DNA of 6,119 nucleotides. Origin: an uncultured Lachnospiraceae bacterium. GTDB taxonomy: Bacteria; Bacillota; Clostridia; Lachnospirales; Lachnospiraceae. Each line of letters begins with the position of its first letter. Position 1 is the stretch's first letter. Below the pieces are notes generated by a model. That model saw only the letters and a program-made list of their open reading frames with translations. It did not search any database and was not told the DNA's origin. Location: contig CACZNZ010000608.1 in the NCBI GenBank assembly GCA_902782625.1, positions 1-6,119 on the forward strand, written 5' to 3'. A program made the translations under genes and the position numbers. Positions 1 through 6,119 of the stretch are shown in pieces.

Positions 1-1
1 A

Positions 2-670
2 ATTCTTGTCATGGCGCCGATCGCCATCGCTTCCATGATGGAACATATCGGCGATATCAGTGCGATCTCTGCCACGGTCGGAGAGAATTTTATCGAAGAT
101 CCCGGTCTTCACAGGACCTTGCTCGGTGACGGACTTGCCACTGCGCTGGCCGGCCTTGTGGGCGGACCTGCCAATACGACATACGGAGAAAACACCGGAG
201 TTCTGGAGCTTTCCCATGTCTATGACCCACTGGTAGTCCGTATCGCTGCATGTTTTGCCGTTGTCTTAAGCTTTTTCCCGAAGGTGGCAGGCCTGATCGG
301 ATCAATGCCGGCAGCCATCGTCGGCGGAATCAGTTTTATCCTTTACGGAATGATCTCTGCGATCGGTGTAAGAAATGTGGTGGAGAACCAGGTTGATTTC
401 ACGAAATCCAGGAACCTGATTATTGCCGCAGTCATCCTGGTCTGCGGACTCGGATTTACGAACGGGCTTACCTTCCATATCGGCGGGACGGATATCACAC
501 TTACCAGTCTTGCCATCGCGGCGATTGCAGGCATCGTGTTAAATGCTGTACTGCCAGGCAATGATTATGAATTTGGAAAGAATCCGGTAGGAGATATCAG
601 CAGAGGCGTGGGAATCAACCCACAGAATTCCGATTATTCCGATAAAAAGAAAAAGAAAGAAAATAACTAA
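2..670 (+). CDS. uraA: Uracil permease, NCS2 family (3' part; 5' end outside window)
   Basis: This is the C-terminal part of a nucleobase:cation symporter-2 (NCS2) uracil permease, an inner-membrane protein that imports uracil with protons. The reading frame is open from base 2, so the ATG at 11 is an internal methionine and the true start lies upstream. Visible hallmarks are the EHIGD segment (bases 41-55), whose Glu matches the substrate-binding Glu241 of E. coli UraA, and the [11 protein letters not shown] loop (about 161-193), whose Glu matches Glu290. Several hydrophobic membrane segments follow (about bases 230-370, 410-460 and 505-560). The protein ends in a hydrophilic, lysine-rich tail (KKKKKENN). 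The position of E. coli His245 is Asp here. The gene lies 28 nt upstream of upp, which supports uracil rather than xanthine or urate as substrate. Family assignment is firm; the substrate is inferred from motifs and neighbour. pyrP is an alternative gene name. Confidence 0.93.
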   Translation: MLVMAPIAIASMMEHIGDISAISATVGENFIEDPGLHRTLLGDGLATALAGLVGGPANTTYGENTGVLELSHVYDPLVVRIAACFAVVLSFFPKVAGLIGSMPAAIVGGISFILYGMISAIGVRNVVENQVDFTKSRNLIIAAVILVCGLGFTNGLTFHIGGTDITLTSLAIAAIAGIVLNAVLPGNDYEFGKNPVGDISRGVGINPQNSDYSDKKKKKENN

Positions 671-683
671 CATACACAAAGGA

Positions 684-691
684 AAAGGAGG
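684..691 (+). promoter_or_regulatory. Ribosome binding site of upp
   Basis: AAAGGAGG is a near-perfect anti-Shine-Dalgarno match, 7 nt before the ATG at 699. It fixes the upp start and lies in the short gap after the permease stop. No promoter or terminator fits in this gap, so the two genes are probably co-transcribed. Confidence 0.85.
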
Positions 692-698
692 CTGTGTT

Positions 699-1337
699 AT
701 GGAAAAAATCGATAATGTATTTGAGATGGATCACCCGTTAATCCAGCATAAGATTTCAATCCTCAGAAATAAGATGACCGGAACCAATGAATTCCGTAAG
801 ATCGTGGAAGAGATTGCCATACTGATGGGATATGAGGCACTGCGTGATCTCCCTCTGCATGATGTAGAGATGGTGACACCGATTGAAAAATGCCGTACGC
901 CGGTAATTGAAGGAAAAAAGATTGCCATCGTTCCGATCCTCAGAGCAGGACTTGGTATGGTCAGCGGCCTTCTTGCCCTTGTACCTGCAGCAAAAGTTGG
1001 GCACATCGGTCTGTACAGAGATGAGACGACACATGAACCCCACGAGTACTACTGCAAACTGCCGAGTCCGATCGATGAAAGACTGATCGTCGTTTTGGAT
1101 CCGATGCTGGCTACCGGCGGTTCTGCTGTAGAGGCAGTGAATTTTATCAAACAGCGTGGCGGAAAAAATATTAAATTCATGGCAATCATTGCTGCACCGG
1201 AAGGAATCCGCAAACTTCATGAGGCTCATCCTGACGTAGCGCTCTATGTAGGACATGTAGACAGAGAACTGAATGAGGATGCCTATATCTGTCCGGGACT
1301 TGGAGATGCCGGCGACCGCATTTTCGGAACAAAATAA
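699..1337 (+). CDS. upp: Uracil phosphoribosyltransferase
   Basis: This cytoplasmic enzyme of pyrimidine salvage converts uracil and PRPP to UMP and diphosphate. The 212-residue length is typical of the family (about 208-212). Recognisable parts are the ILRAGLGM segment at residues 80-87, YRDE at 106-109, the PRPP-binding loop [13 protein letters not shown] at 131-143, and the C-terminal uracil-binding segment [12 protein letters not shown] at 196-207. All key motifs are intact, so the enzyme should be active. The ATG is set by a strong ribosome binding site at 684-691. The gene follows a uracil permease by 28 nt, which makes an import-and-capture pair. A hairpin terminator follows about 30 nt after the stop. 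No pyrR-type attenuator is visible in the short gap; any control would act upstream of the permease, outside the window. Confidence 0.98.
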   Translation: MEKIDNVFEMDHPLIQHKISILRNKMTGTNEFRKIVEEIAILMGYEALRDLPLHDVEMVTPIEKCRTPVIEGKKIAIVPILRAGLGMVSGLLALVPAAKVGHIGLYRDETTHEPHEYYCKLPSPIDERLIVVLDPMLATGGSAVEAVNFIKQRGGKNIKFMAIIAAPEGIRKLHEAHPDVALYVGHVDRELNEDAYICPGLGDAGDRIFGTK

Positions 1338-1366
1338 AAATTCTTATACAGAATAGCAGGCTTTAT

Positions 1367-1401
1367 AAAGGATTCCCTTGATATTTTCAGGGAATCCTTT
1401 T
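1367..1401 (+). terminator. Hairpin terminator after upp
   Basis: A 12-bp perfect inverted repeat (AAAGGATTCCCT at 1367-1378 paired with AGGGAATCCTTT at 1389-1400) has a 10-nt loop and starts 29 nt after the upp stop. The T-run on the 3' side is short (TTTT at 1398-1401, mostly within the stem), so it is weaker than a textbook intrinsic terminator. It most likely ends the permease-upp transcript. The same bases carry part of the promoter for the next unit. Confidence 0.75.
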
Positions 1402-1406
1402 ATGAT
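1378..1406 (+). promoter_or_regulatory. Sigma-70-type promoter for the glf unit
   Basis: TTGATA at 1378-1383 (5 of 6 to the -35 consensus) and TATGAT at 1401-1406 (5 of 6 to the -10 consensus) are separated by exactly 17 bp. Transcription would start near 1413, giving a leader of about 38 nt before the ATG at 1451. This is the best promoter match I saw in the intergenic sequence. It overlaps the terminator: the -35 box is in the hairpin loop and the spacer holds the 3' arm. Its function is inferred from sequence only. Confidence 0.6.
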
Positions 1407-1437
1407 GTATGATAAAGAAAACTATATGGAGAGATAA

Positions 1438-1443
1438 GGGAGG
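1438..1443 (+). promoter_or_regulatory. Ribosome binding site that decides the glf start
   Basis: GGGAGG lies 7 nt before the ATG at 1451. The upstream in-frame ATG at 1409 has no comparable site. It would also precede the predicted transcription start, so 1451 is preferred. Confidence 0.8.
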
Positions 1444-1450
1444 AAATCAG

Positions 1451-2551
1451 ATGCGATATGACTATCTCATCGTGGGAAGCGGACTGTTTGGTGCCGTGTT
1501 TGCCCATGAGATGACAAAGCAGGGAAAGAAGTGCCTGATTATCGATAAGAGATCCCATATCGGCGGCAATATTTACACAGAAGAAGTAGAAGGAATCCAG
1601 GTGCATTGTTATGGTGCACACATTTTCCACACTTCCAATAAAAAGATATGGGACTACGTATGTCGTTTTGCAGAGTTTAACAATTATATCAATTCTCCTG
1701 TGGCAGTCTATAAAGATGAACTATACAATCTGCCTTTCAATATGAACACCTTCAGTAAAATGTGGGGGATCCGCACACCGAAGGAAGCGAAGGAGATCAT
1801 ACAGAAACAGATTGAAAGTCTGGATATCGGTGAGCCGGCCAATCTCGAAGAGCAGGCATTAAAGCTTGTCGGACGGGATGTGTATGAAAAGCTGGTCAAG
1901 GGATATACGGAAAAACAGTGGGGAAGAGACTGTAAGGAACTTCCCGCATTTATCATCCGCCGACTGCCGCTGCGGTTCGTCTATGATAACAACTATTTTA
2001 ATGACCGCTATCAGGGAATCCCGATCGGAGGATATACCAGACTGATCGGCGAACTCATCAAAGACTGTGATGTTCTTCTTGATACAGATTACTTCGAATT
2101 CCGTAAAGAGAATCCGGACATCGCCAAAAAGACAGTATATACAGGAATGCTTGACCGGTTTTATGACTATCGCCTTGGCGTGCTCGACTACCGTGCTGTT
2201 CGTTTTGAGACGGAAGTACTTGAGGAAGAGAACTATCAGGGCAACGCAGTCGTAAACTATACGGAGCGCGAAGTGCCTTATACAAGGATCATCGAGCATA
2301 AGCATTTTGAATTCGGCAAACAGTCAAAGACGGTAATATCCAGAGAATATCCGGTTGACTGGAAGAAAGGTGATGAGCCTTATTATCCGGTCAATAATGC
2401 ACAGAATGAAGAATTGGCACAGCAGTACCGTGCGCTTGCAGCCAGAGAAGAAAATGTGATCTTTGGCGGACGGCTTGGTACTTATCACTATTATGATATG
2501 GACAAAGTGATCGAAACGGCACTGGAAGCTGCTGAGAAAGAAGGAAAATAA
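1451..2551 (+). CDS. glf: UDP-galactopyranose mutase
   Basis: This flavoenzyme interconverts UDP-galactopyranose and UDP-galactofuranose using reduced FAD, and so supplies galactofuranose for surface polysaccharides. At 366 residues it has the usual length. The N-terminus carries the FAD-binding GSGLFG at residues 9-14 and GGN at 38-40. Other conserved parts are YGAHIFHT at 54-61, EKQWG at 154-158, LPLRF at 173-177 and NDRYQGIPIGGYT at 184-196. The C-terminal part has YTRIIEHKHF at 277-286, SREYP at 297-301 and GRLGTYHYYDMD at 340-351. Arg175 and Arg279 align by context with the two catalytic arginines (Arg174/Arg280 in the Klebsiella enzyme), so the active site looks complete. An in-frame ATG at 1409 would add 14 residues before the normal MRYDYLIVG start; this is rejected on ribosome-site and promoter grounds. 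The stop overlaps the next start (TAATG), indicating translational coupling. No glycosyltransferases or export genes flank it here. Confidence 0.96.
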   Translation: MRYDYLIVGSGLFGAVFAHEMTKQGKKCLIIDKRSHIGGNIYTEEVEGIQVHCYGAHIFHTSNKKIWDYVCRFAEFNNYINSPVAVYKDELYNLPFNMNTFSKMWGIRTPKEAKEIIQKQIESLDIGEPANLEEQALKLVGRDVYEKLVKGYTEKQWGRDCKELPAFIIRRLPLRFVYDNNYFNDRYQGIPIGGYTRLIGELIKDCDVLLDTDYFEFRKENPDIAKKTVYTGMLDRFYDYRLGVLDYRAVRFETEVLEEENYQGNAVVNYTEREVPYTRIIEHKHFEFGKQSKTVISREYPVDWKKGDEPYYPVNNAQNEELAQQYRALAAREENVIFGGRLGTYHYYDMDKVIETALEAAEKEGK

Positions 2552-3330
2552 TGGATAAAAAATATTTTTTCTTTGATATTGACGGAACACTGACAGACAG
2601 AGAGACGAATCTGATCGTCCCTTCCGCTCAGGAGGCGGTGAATAAGCTTAAGGAAGCAGGACATTTTGTAGCCATCGCCACAGGCAGAGCCTCTTACAAA
2701 TGTATTCCGTTTGCAAGAGAGCATGGTTTTGTGAACATGGTCTGCAACGGTGGCCATGGTATTTATTTCCAGGAAGAAATGAGAGAAAACCGGCCGATCG
2801 ACTATGAGAAATCACTGGCGATCTACCGTGAGGCGATCGGACTGGGTTACGGGGTGCTGGTGGCACTCGATGATTCTCCGAAAGTCTATGCGAAAGACTT
2901 TACATTTTATGAGCAGGTCGGGATCCGGCAGGAGCCGACGGTCTATATCATTGACGAGAATTTTGATCCGGCCGATTACGATAAGATCTACAAAATGTAT
3001 GTCTCTGTTTCCAAAGAGGAAGAAGACCGCCTGACTTTAAAGGAGACGGTAGGGAATCTTCGGTTTGTGAAAGAATATCTGATGTTCCAGCCTGATGCCA
3101 AAAAAGACGGCATCATGCGTATGCTGGAATATGCCGGAGGAGATCCCGGTGATGTGGTGGTGTTTGGAGATGACACCAATGACCTGGTTATGTTCGACGA
3201 TGCATTTTATAAGGTGGCAATGGGCAACGCCTGTGAGGAACTGAAAGAGAAGGCGGATTATGTTGCTGCGAAAAATGTGGATGACGGCATTATGAAAGCC
3301 TGTCTCGAACATGGATGGATCAAGGAGTAA
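2551..3330 (+). CDS. HAD-superfamily (Cof/IIB-type) phosphatase
   Basis: This is a 259-residue cytoplasmic haloacid dehalogenase-type hydrolase, probably a phosphatase acting on a sugar phosphate or other small metabolite. Motif I is FDIDGT with nucleophile Asp9 and acid/base Asp11. Motif II is Thr44 in the ATGRA segment. Motif III is probably Lys185 in KKDGI. Motif IV is GDDTND at 206-211. The region from about 85 to 180, between motifs II and III, is the C2-type cap that defines subclass IIB (Cof-like). All catalytic residues are present. The start ATG shares one base with the glf stop (TAATG), and an AAGGA ribosome site (2541-2545) lies inside the glf coding end. Translation is therefore probably coupled to glf. 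The natural substrate cannot be assigned; members of this subclass are promiscuous. Its place between a nucleotide-sugar mutase and a sugar kinase suggests sugar-phosphate turnover, but that is inference. Confidence 0.92.
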   Translation: MDKKYFFFDIDGTLTDRETNLIVPSAQEAVNKLKEAGHFVAIATGRASYKCIPFAREHGFVNMVCNGGHGIYFQEEMRENRPIDYEKSLAIYREAIGLGYGVLVALDDSPKVYAKDFTFYEQVGIRQEPTVYIIDENFDPADYDKIYKMYVSVSKEEEDRLTLKETVGNLRFVKEYLMFQPDAKKDGIMRMLEYAGGDPGDVVVFGDDTNDLVMFDDAFYKVAMGNACEELKEKADYVAAKNVDDGIMKACLEHGWIKE

Positions 3331-3344
3331 GAAAGGGAATAATC

Positions 3345-4892
3345 ATGAGTAAATACTATATTGGTTTTGATGCGGGAACACAGAGTGTCAAGGTTGCAGT
3401 TTATGATGAGGAGATGAACTGCCTGGCGCAGTCTTCAGCACCGACGACGCTGGAGTATCCGGAGCCGGATTGGGTAAGCATGGATGTGGACGAGTATCTC
3501 GCCTTAACCATCAAAGGAATGAAAGAATGTGTCGGTCAGATGAAGGAGAAAGGGCTTGATGTTAACAAGATCCGCTCCATCATGGGAGACGGAATCATCT
3601 GCGGCATCTGTGGCGTAGACGAGGATGGCAATGCGATTACGCCCTATGTAAACTATTTGGATTCCCGGACGAAAGACGATGCGGAAGCCATCAACAAAAA
3701 AGGACTTACCATCTGGGAAAAAGAGACAGGCAATGCCGAGGCGAACTGCATGTTCCCCGCGATGTTTGCAAGATGGTTTTTAAACAACATTGAAGGGTTT
3801 AAAGACAGGGGAGCCAAATTCATACACAATGCTCCTTATGTGCTTGCACATCTGGCAGGGCTTAAGGCAAAGGATATGTTTATTGACTGGGGAACCATGA
3901 GCGGATGGGGACTCGGATATAAAGTAGAAGAAAAATGCTGGTCACCGGAGCAGCTTGACATCCTGGGCATTCCGGAGAAAATGATGCCGAAGATCGTCAA
4001 ACCGTGGGACATCGTCGGTCACCTGACTGAGGATATTGCCAGCAAGACAGGACTTCCTGCGGGAATCCCGATCTGCGGAGGGGCAGGCGATACCATGCAG
4101 TCCATGATCGGAAGCGGCAATATGGAAGCAGGTCAGGCAGTGGATGTGGCAGGAACCTGTTCTATGTTCTGCGTTTCTACAAAAGGAATCATTCCGGAGC
4201 TGTCCAAACCGGGTACCGGGCTGATCTTCAACAGTGGCTCTCTCCCGGACTCCTATTTTTACTGGGGATATATCCGGACAGGCGGTCTGGGACTCCGCTG
4301 GTATAAAGACAACGTCTGTCGAAAAGAAGAAGACGGTAATTATTATCGTCAGCTTGAAGAGGATGCAAAAGATGTTCCTCCGGGATCCAACGGCGTTCTC
4401 TTCCTTCCGTATCTGACAGGCGGGAACAATGATATCAAAGACGCTACGGGATGTTTCTTAAACATGACGCTTGATACAGACCAGGCAACCATGTGGCATG
4501 CAGTTCTTGAAGCGATAGGGTATGATTATATGGAGATCACGGATCTCTACCGAGAGGCCGGGATCGATCTTTCGAGGATTACCATCACAGAAGGCGGCAG
4601 CCGTGATGATATGTGGAATCAGATGAAAGCGGATATGCTCGCAAGCCGTACCGTCACACTGGAAAATGCTGCCGGTGCCGTCATGACCAACTGTGTCTTC
4701 GGCGCCTATGCAGTCGGCGATGTGACAGATGTCCGCAGTGCCCTTGACGGGAATCTTCACATTAAAAATGAATTTACGCCGGATGAAGAAAAGGGAGCTT
4801 ACTACCGCGAGCAGTATCTTCTGAAAAACCGTCTCGTTAAAGATGAGATGCGTCAGGCGTTTGCCACATTAAAAGAGATGGCATCCAAATAA
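3345..4892 (+). CDS. FGGY-family carbohydrate kinase, substrate unknown
   Basis: This is an ATP-dependent sugar or polyol kinase of the FGGY family (xylulokinase/glycerol kinase fold), 515 residues and full length. The N-terminal actin-like domain opens with GFDAGTQSVK at residues 7-16, the phosphate-binding loop. The second domain begins near 245 with GGAGDTMQS, in which Asp249 matches the usual catalytic base. It continues through AGTCS at 269-273 to the EGGSRDDMWNQMKADML segment at 416-432, which resembles the family's C-terminal signature. The xylulokinase QMHG substrate motif is absent: the equivalent stretch reads GDGIICGICG (81-90). I therefore do not call it xylB. The start at 3345 is preferred over the in-frame ATG at 3315, because the latter lies inside the phosphatase gene and the protein normally begins just before the phosphate loop. 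AAAGGG at 3332-3337 is a fair ribosome site. It follows the phosphatase by 14 nt and ends in tandem stops (TAATAA). Confidence 0.9.
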   Translation: MSKYYIGFDAGTQSVKVAVYDEEMNCLAQSSAPTTLEYPEPDWVSMDVDEYLALTIKGMKECVGQMKEKGLDVNKIRSIMGDGIICGICGVDEDGNAITPYVNYLDSRTKDDAEAINKKGLTIWEKETGNAEANCMFPAMFARWFLNNIEGFKDRGAKFIHNAPYVLAHLAGLKAKDMFIDWGTMSGWGLGYKVEEKCWSPEQLDILGIPEKMMPKIVKPWDIVGHLTEDIASKTGLPAGIPICGGAGDTMQSMIGSGNMEAGQAVDVAGTCSMFCVSTKGIIPELSKPGTGLIFNSGSLPDSYFYWGYIRTGGLGLRWYKDNVCRKEEDGNYYRQLEEDAKDVPPGSNGVLFLPYLTGGNNDIKDATGCFLNMTLDTDQATMWHAVLEAIGYDYMEITDLYREAGIDLSRITITEGGSRDDMWNQMKADMLASRTVTLENAAGAVMTNCVFGAYAVGDVTDVRSALDGNLHIKNEFTPDEEKGAYYREQYLLKNRLVKDEMRQAFATLKEMASK

Positions 4893-4989
4893 TAAGGCAA
4901 TAATGATTGCATGAATCAGGGCATGATGTTAAACTATCTGTATATAGAAAGGTGTAAATAACAGTCAGCAGACCATTAGGAGGTTACGT
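4893..4989 (+). promoter_or_regulatory. Intergenic region before the hydrogenase: possible weak promoter, no clear terminator
   Basis: This 97-nt gap separates the kinase from the hydrogenase. It contains a short inverted repeat, GCAAT-AATG-ATTGC (4897-4910), with no T-run after it, so it is not a convincing terminator. TTGCAT (4907-4912) and TAAACT (4930-4935) are 17 bp apart and could be a weak promoter (3 of 6 and 4 of 6 consensus matches). TATATA at 4941-4946 is another possible -10 box without a good partner. The hydrogenase may have its own promoter here, be read through from upstream, or both. Confidence 0.3.
4978..4983 (+). promoter_or_regulatory. Ribosome binding site of the hydrogenase gene
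   Basis: AGGAGG, a perfect Shine-Dalgarno core, lies 6 nt before the ATG at 4990 and fixes that start. It suggests strong translation. Confidence 0.85.
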
Positions 4990-6119
4990 ATGGTTACAAA
5001 TGATGCAACCACATTGAAACTGAAACATGAAGTTTTATATCGTGTGGCAAAGTTGACATTTGAAAACAAGCTGGATCTGGAGAGAGATCAGATCGCCTAT
5101 GAGATGATCCCCGGTCCGAAAGCACAGTATCGTTGCTGTATCTACAAAGAGCGAGAGGTTATCCGCCAGAGAGTAAACCTGGCAGAAGGAAGAACACCGA
5201 TGGGTAAGATCCCGGACGATAAGGGCAAAAAGAAGATCGTCTATGTGATTCCTGCAGCCTGTGAAGAGTGTCCGATCTCCAGATATACCGTTACCAACAA
5301 CTGTCAGAAATGTATGGGAAAAGCCTGCTACAATTCCTGTAAATTTGGTGCGATCACCATCGGAATGCATCAGGCTTACATCGATCCGGCCCTGTGCCGT
5401 GAGTGCGGCCAGTGCGCAAAGGCATGTCCTTACAATGCGATTGCGGATCTTCTGCGTCCGTGCAGAAAGAGCTGTCCTGTTGATGCGCTTATAGTAGATA
5501 CGGAGACCGGTATCGCGACGATTGACGATGAGAAATGTATTTCCTGCGGCCACTGTGTACACAGCTGTCCGTTTGGTGCCATTGGTACGGTAACCAACAT
5601 CGTGGAGGTTGCCAGTGCCATCCGTGATGGCAAGAAGGTCATTGCAATGCCTGCGCCGGCATTAGAAGGCCAGTTTGGAGAAAAGATCACGATGGCAAGC
5701 CTTCGCAAAGCGGCAAAAGATGTCGGGTTCTACGACATGGTTGAAGTCGGCCTCGGGGGAGACCTGACAGCGGCAGCAGAAGCGGAAGAATGGGCAGAAG
5801 CCTATAAAGAGGGCAAGAAGATGACTACATCCTGCTGCCCGGCATTTGTGAACATGATCGAGAAACATTTCCCGAAGGCAGTCGAGCATATTTCTACAAC
5901 GGTATCACCGATGTGTGCGGTTTCCCGTATGCTCAAAGCCAAAGATCCTGAGACAGTAACCGTTTTTATCGGCCCGTGTATCGCAAAGAAGAGCGAAGCA
6001 GCGTCCGGCATTGAGGGTAATGCAGATTATGTACTGACAGTCGGTGAATTCCGTGCTCTGATGAAAGCAAAAGGAATTGAGAGTGTCGAGGTCGAAGAAG
6101 ATTACCAGGAAGCTTCTGT
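4990..6119 (+). CDS. [FeFe] hydrogenase, ferredoxin-domain type, probably group B (5' part; runs off the window)
   Basis: The first 376 codons are open to the window edge. The protein is a probable iron-only hydrogenase that takes electrons from ferredoxin-like clusters to reduce protons, or works in reverse. Residues 1-90 carry no recognised cluster motif. Residues 91-193 hold 16 cysteines: CxxC at 91/94, C105/108/113/117, a classic ferredoxin set C136/139/142/146, a CxxxC pair at 158/162, and a second classic set C183/186/189/193. This is enough for up to four [4Fe-4S] clusters. The catalytic domain follows: TSCCPAF at 280-286 gives the proton-relay Cys282 and H-cluster ligand Cys283, and GPCIAKK at 328-334 gives ligand Cys330. 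The third H-cluster motif, with two further cysteines, should lie just beyond the edge. The STTVSPM segment (302-308) and the TSCCPAF form look like the monomeric group B enzymes of Clostridia; this subgroup is from memory of the family and less certain. The gene lies 97 nt after the kinase with its own strong ribosome site, and no maturase is visible. Confidence 0.9.
   Translation, partial: MVTNDATTLKLKHEVLYRVAKLTFENKLDLERDQIAYEMIPGPKAQYRCCIYKEREVIRQRVNLAEGRTPMGKIPDDKGKKKIVYVIPAACEECPISRYTVTNNCQKCMGKACYNSCKFGAITIGMHQAYIDPALCRECGQCAKACPYNAIADLLRPCRKSCPVDALIVDTETGIATIDDEKCISCGHCVHSCPFGAIGTVTNIVEVASAIRDGKKVIAMPAPALEGQFGEKITMASLRKAAKDVGFYDMVEVGLGGDLTAAAEAEEWAEAYKEGKKMTTSCCPAFVNMIEKHFPKAVEHISTTVSPMCAVSRMLKAKDPETVTVFIGPCIAKKSEAASGIEGNADYVLTVGEFRALMKAKGIESVEVEEDYQEAS

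Noticed and set aside
756..1256. Long open frame on the minus strand opposite upp (166 codons)
   Set aside because: It has no recognisable domain or ribosome site and fully overlaps an intact, well-conserved gene. It is a shadow frame.
1409..1450. In-frame upstream ATG that would extend glf by 14 residues
   Set aside because: The added residues are not part of the usual flavin-binding N-terminus, there is no suitable ribosome site before 1409, and the predicted transcription start (about 1413) lies downstream of that ATG.
2551..3330. GDDTND in place of the common GDGxND as a possible broken HAD motif IV
   Set aside because: The metal-binding Asp and the final Asn-Asp pair are kept, and the motif fits the general GDxxND pattern. 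The enzyme should be functional.
3315..3344. In-frame upstream ATG that would extend the FGGY kinase by 10 residues
   Set aside because: It lies within the phosphatase coding end. The ATG at 3345 has its own ribosome site and places the phosphate loop at the normal distance from the N-terminus.
4926..4935. Possible Rex redox-regulator site (TGTTAA-like) before the hydrogenase
   Set aside because: Only one half resembling the TTGTTAA...TTAACAA operator is present, and the second half is missing. This is not enough to call.
5035..5562. Long open frame on the minus strand opposite the hydrogenase (175 codons)
   Set aside because: It is antisense to the cysteine-rich hydrogenase region and shows no family features of its own. 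It is a shadow frame.

Overview
The window looks like chromosomal DNA of an anaerobic Firmicute, most likely a Lachnospiraceae-type Clostridium (clostridial cluster XIVa). This is inferred from moderate GC content, strong AGGAGG-type ribosome binding sites, tightly packed co-directional genes and a ferredoxin-domain [FeFe] hydrogenase with the sequence style of gut Clostridia. I could not run a search, so the genus is not assigned. All six supported genes are on the + strand. No tRNA, rRNA, CRISPR array, insertion sequence or phage gene is visible.

Region 1 (1-1400) is a pyrimidine salvage pair. It holds the 3' part of a uracil permease gene (NCS2 family, uraA/pyrP type), then, 28 nt downstream, upp for uracil phosphoribosyltransferase. 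The permease imports uracil and Upp converts it to UMP with PRPP. The pair ends at a 12-bp perfect hairpin (1367-1400) that I read as the terminator.

Region 2 (1378-4892) starts with a good sigma-70-type promoter (TTGATA, 17 bp, TATGAT). Its -35 box overlaps the terminator hairpin loop, and its spacer covers the 3' arm of the hairpin. It would drive a compact three-gene unit: glf (UDP-galactopyranose mutase), a HAD-IIB/Cof-type phosphatase whose ATG overlaps the glf stop (TAATG), and an FGGY-family carbohydrate kinase 14 nt further on. The mutase supplies UDP-galactofuranose for surface glycans. The substrates of the phosphatase and the kinase cannot be read from sequence.

Region 3 (4893-6119) is a 97-nt gap with no convincing terminator, followed by the 5' 376 codons of an [FeFe] hydrogenase. 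This protein has a 16-cysteine N-terminal iron-sulfur region and the first two H-cluster motifs (TSCCPAF and GPCIAKK). The gene runs off the right edge, so the third H-cluster motif is not visible.

Most of the window is ordinary core and metabolic sequence. The points most worth a second look are the fused terminator/promoter at 1367-1406, the unassigned kinase-phosphatase pair coupled to glf, and the cysteine layout of the hydrogenase. I see no strong evidence of a wholly new system.
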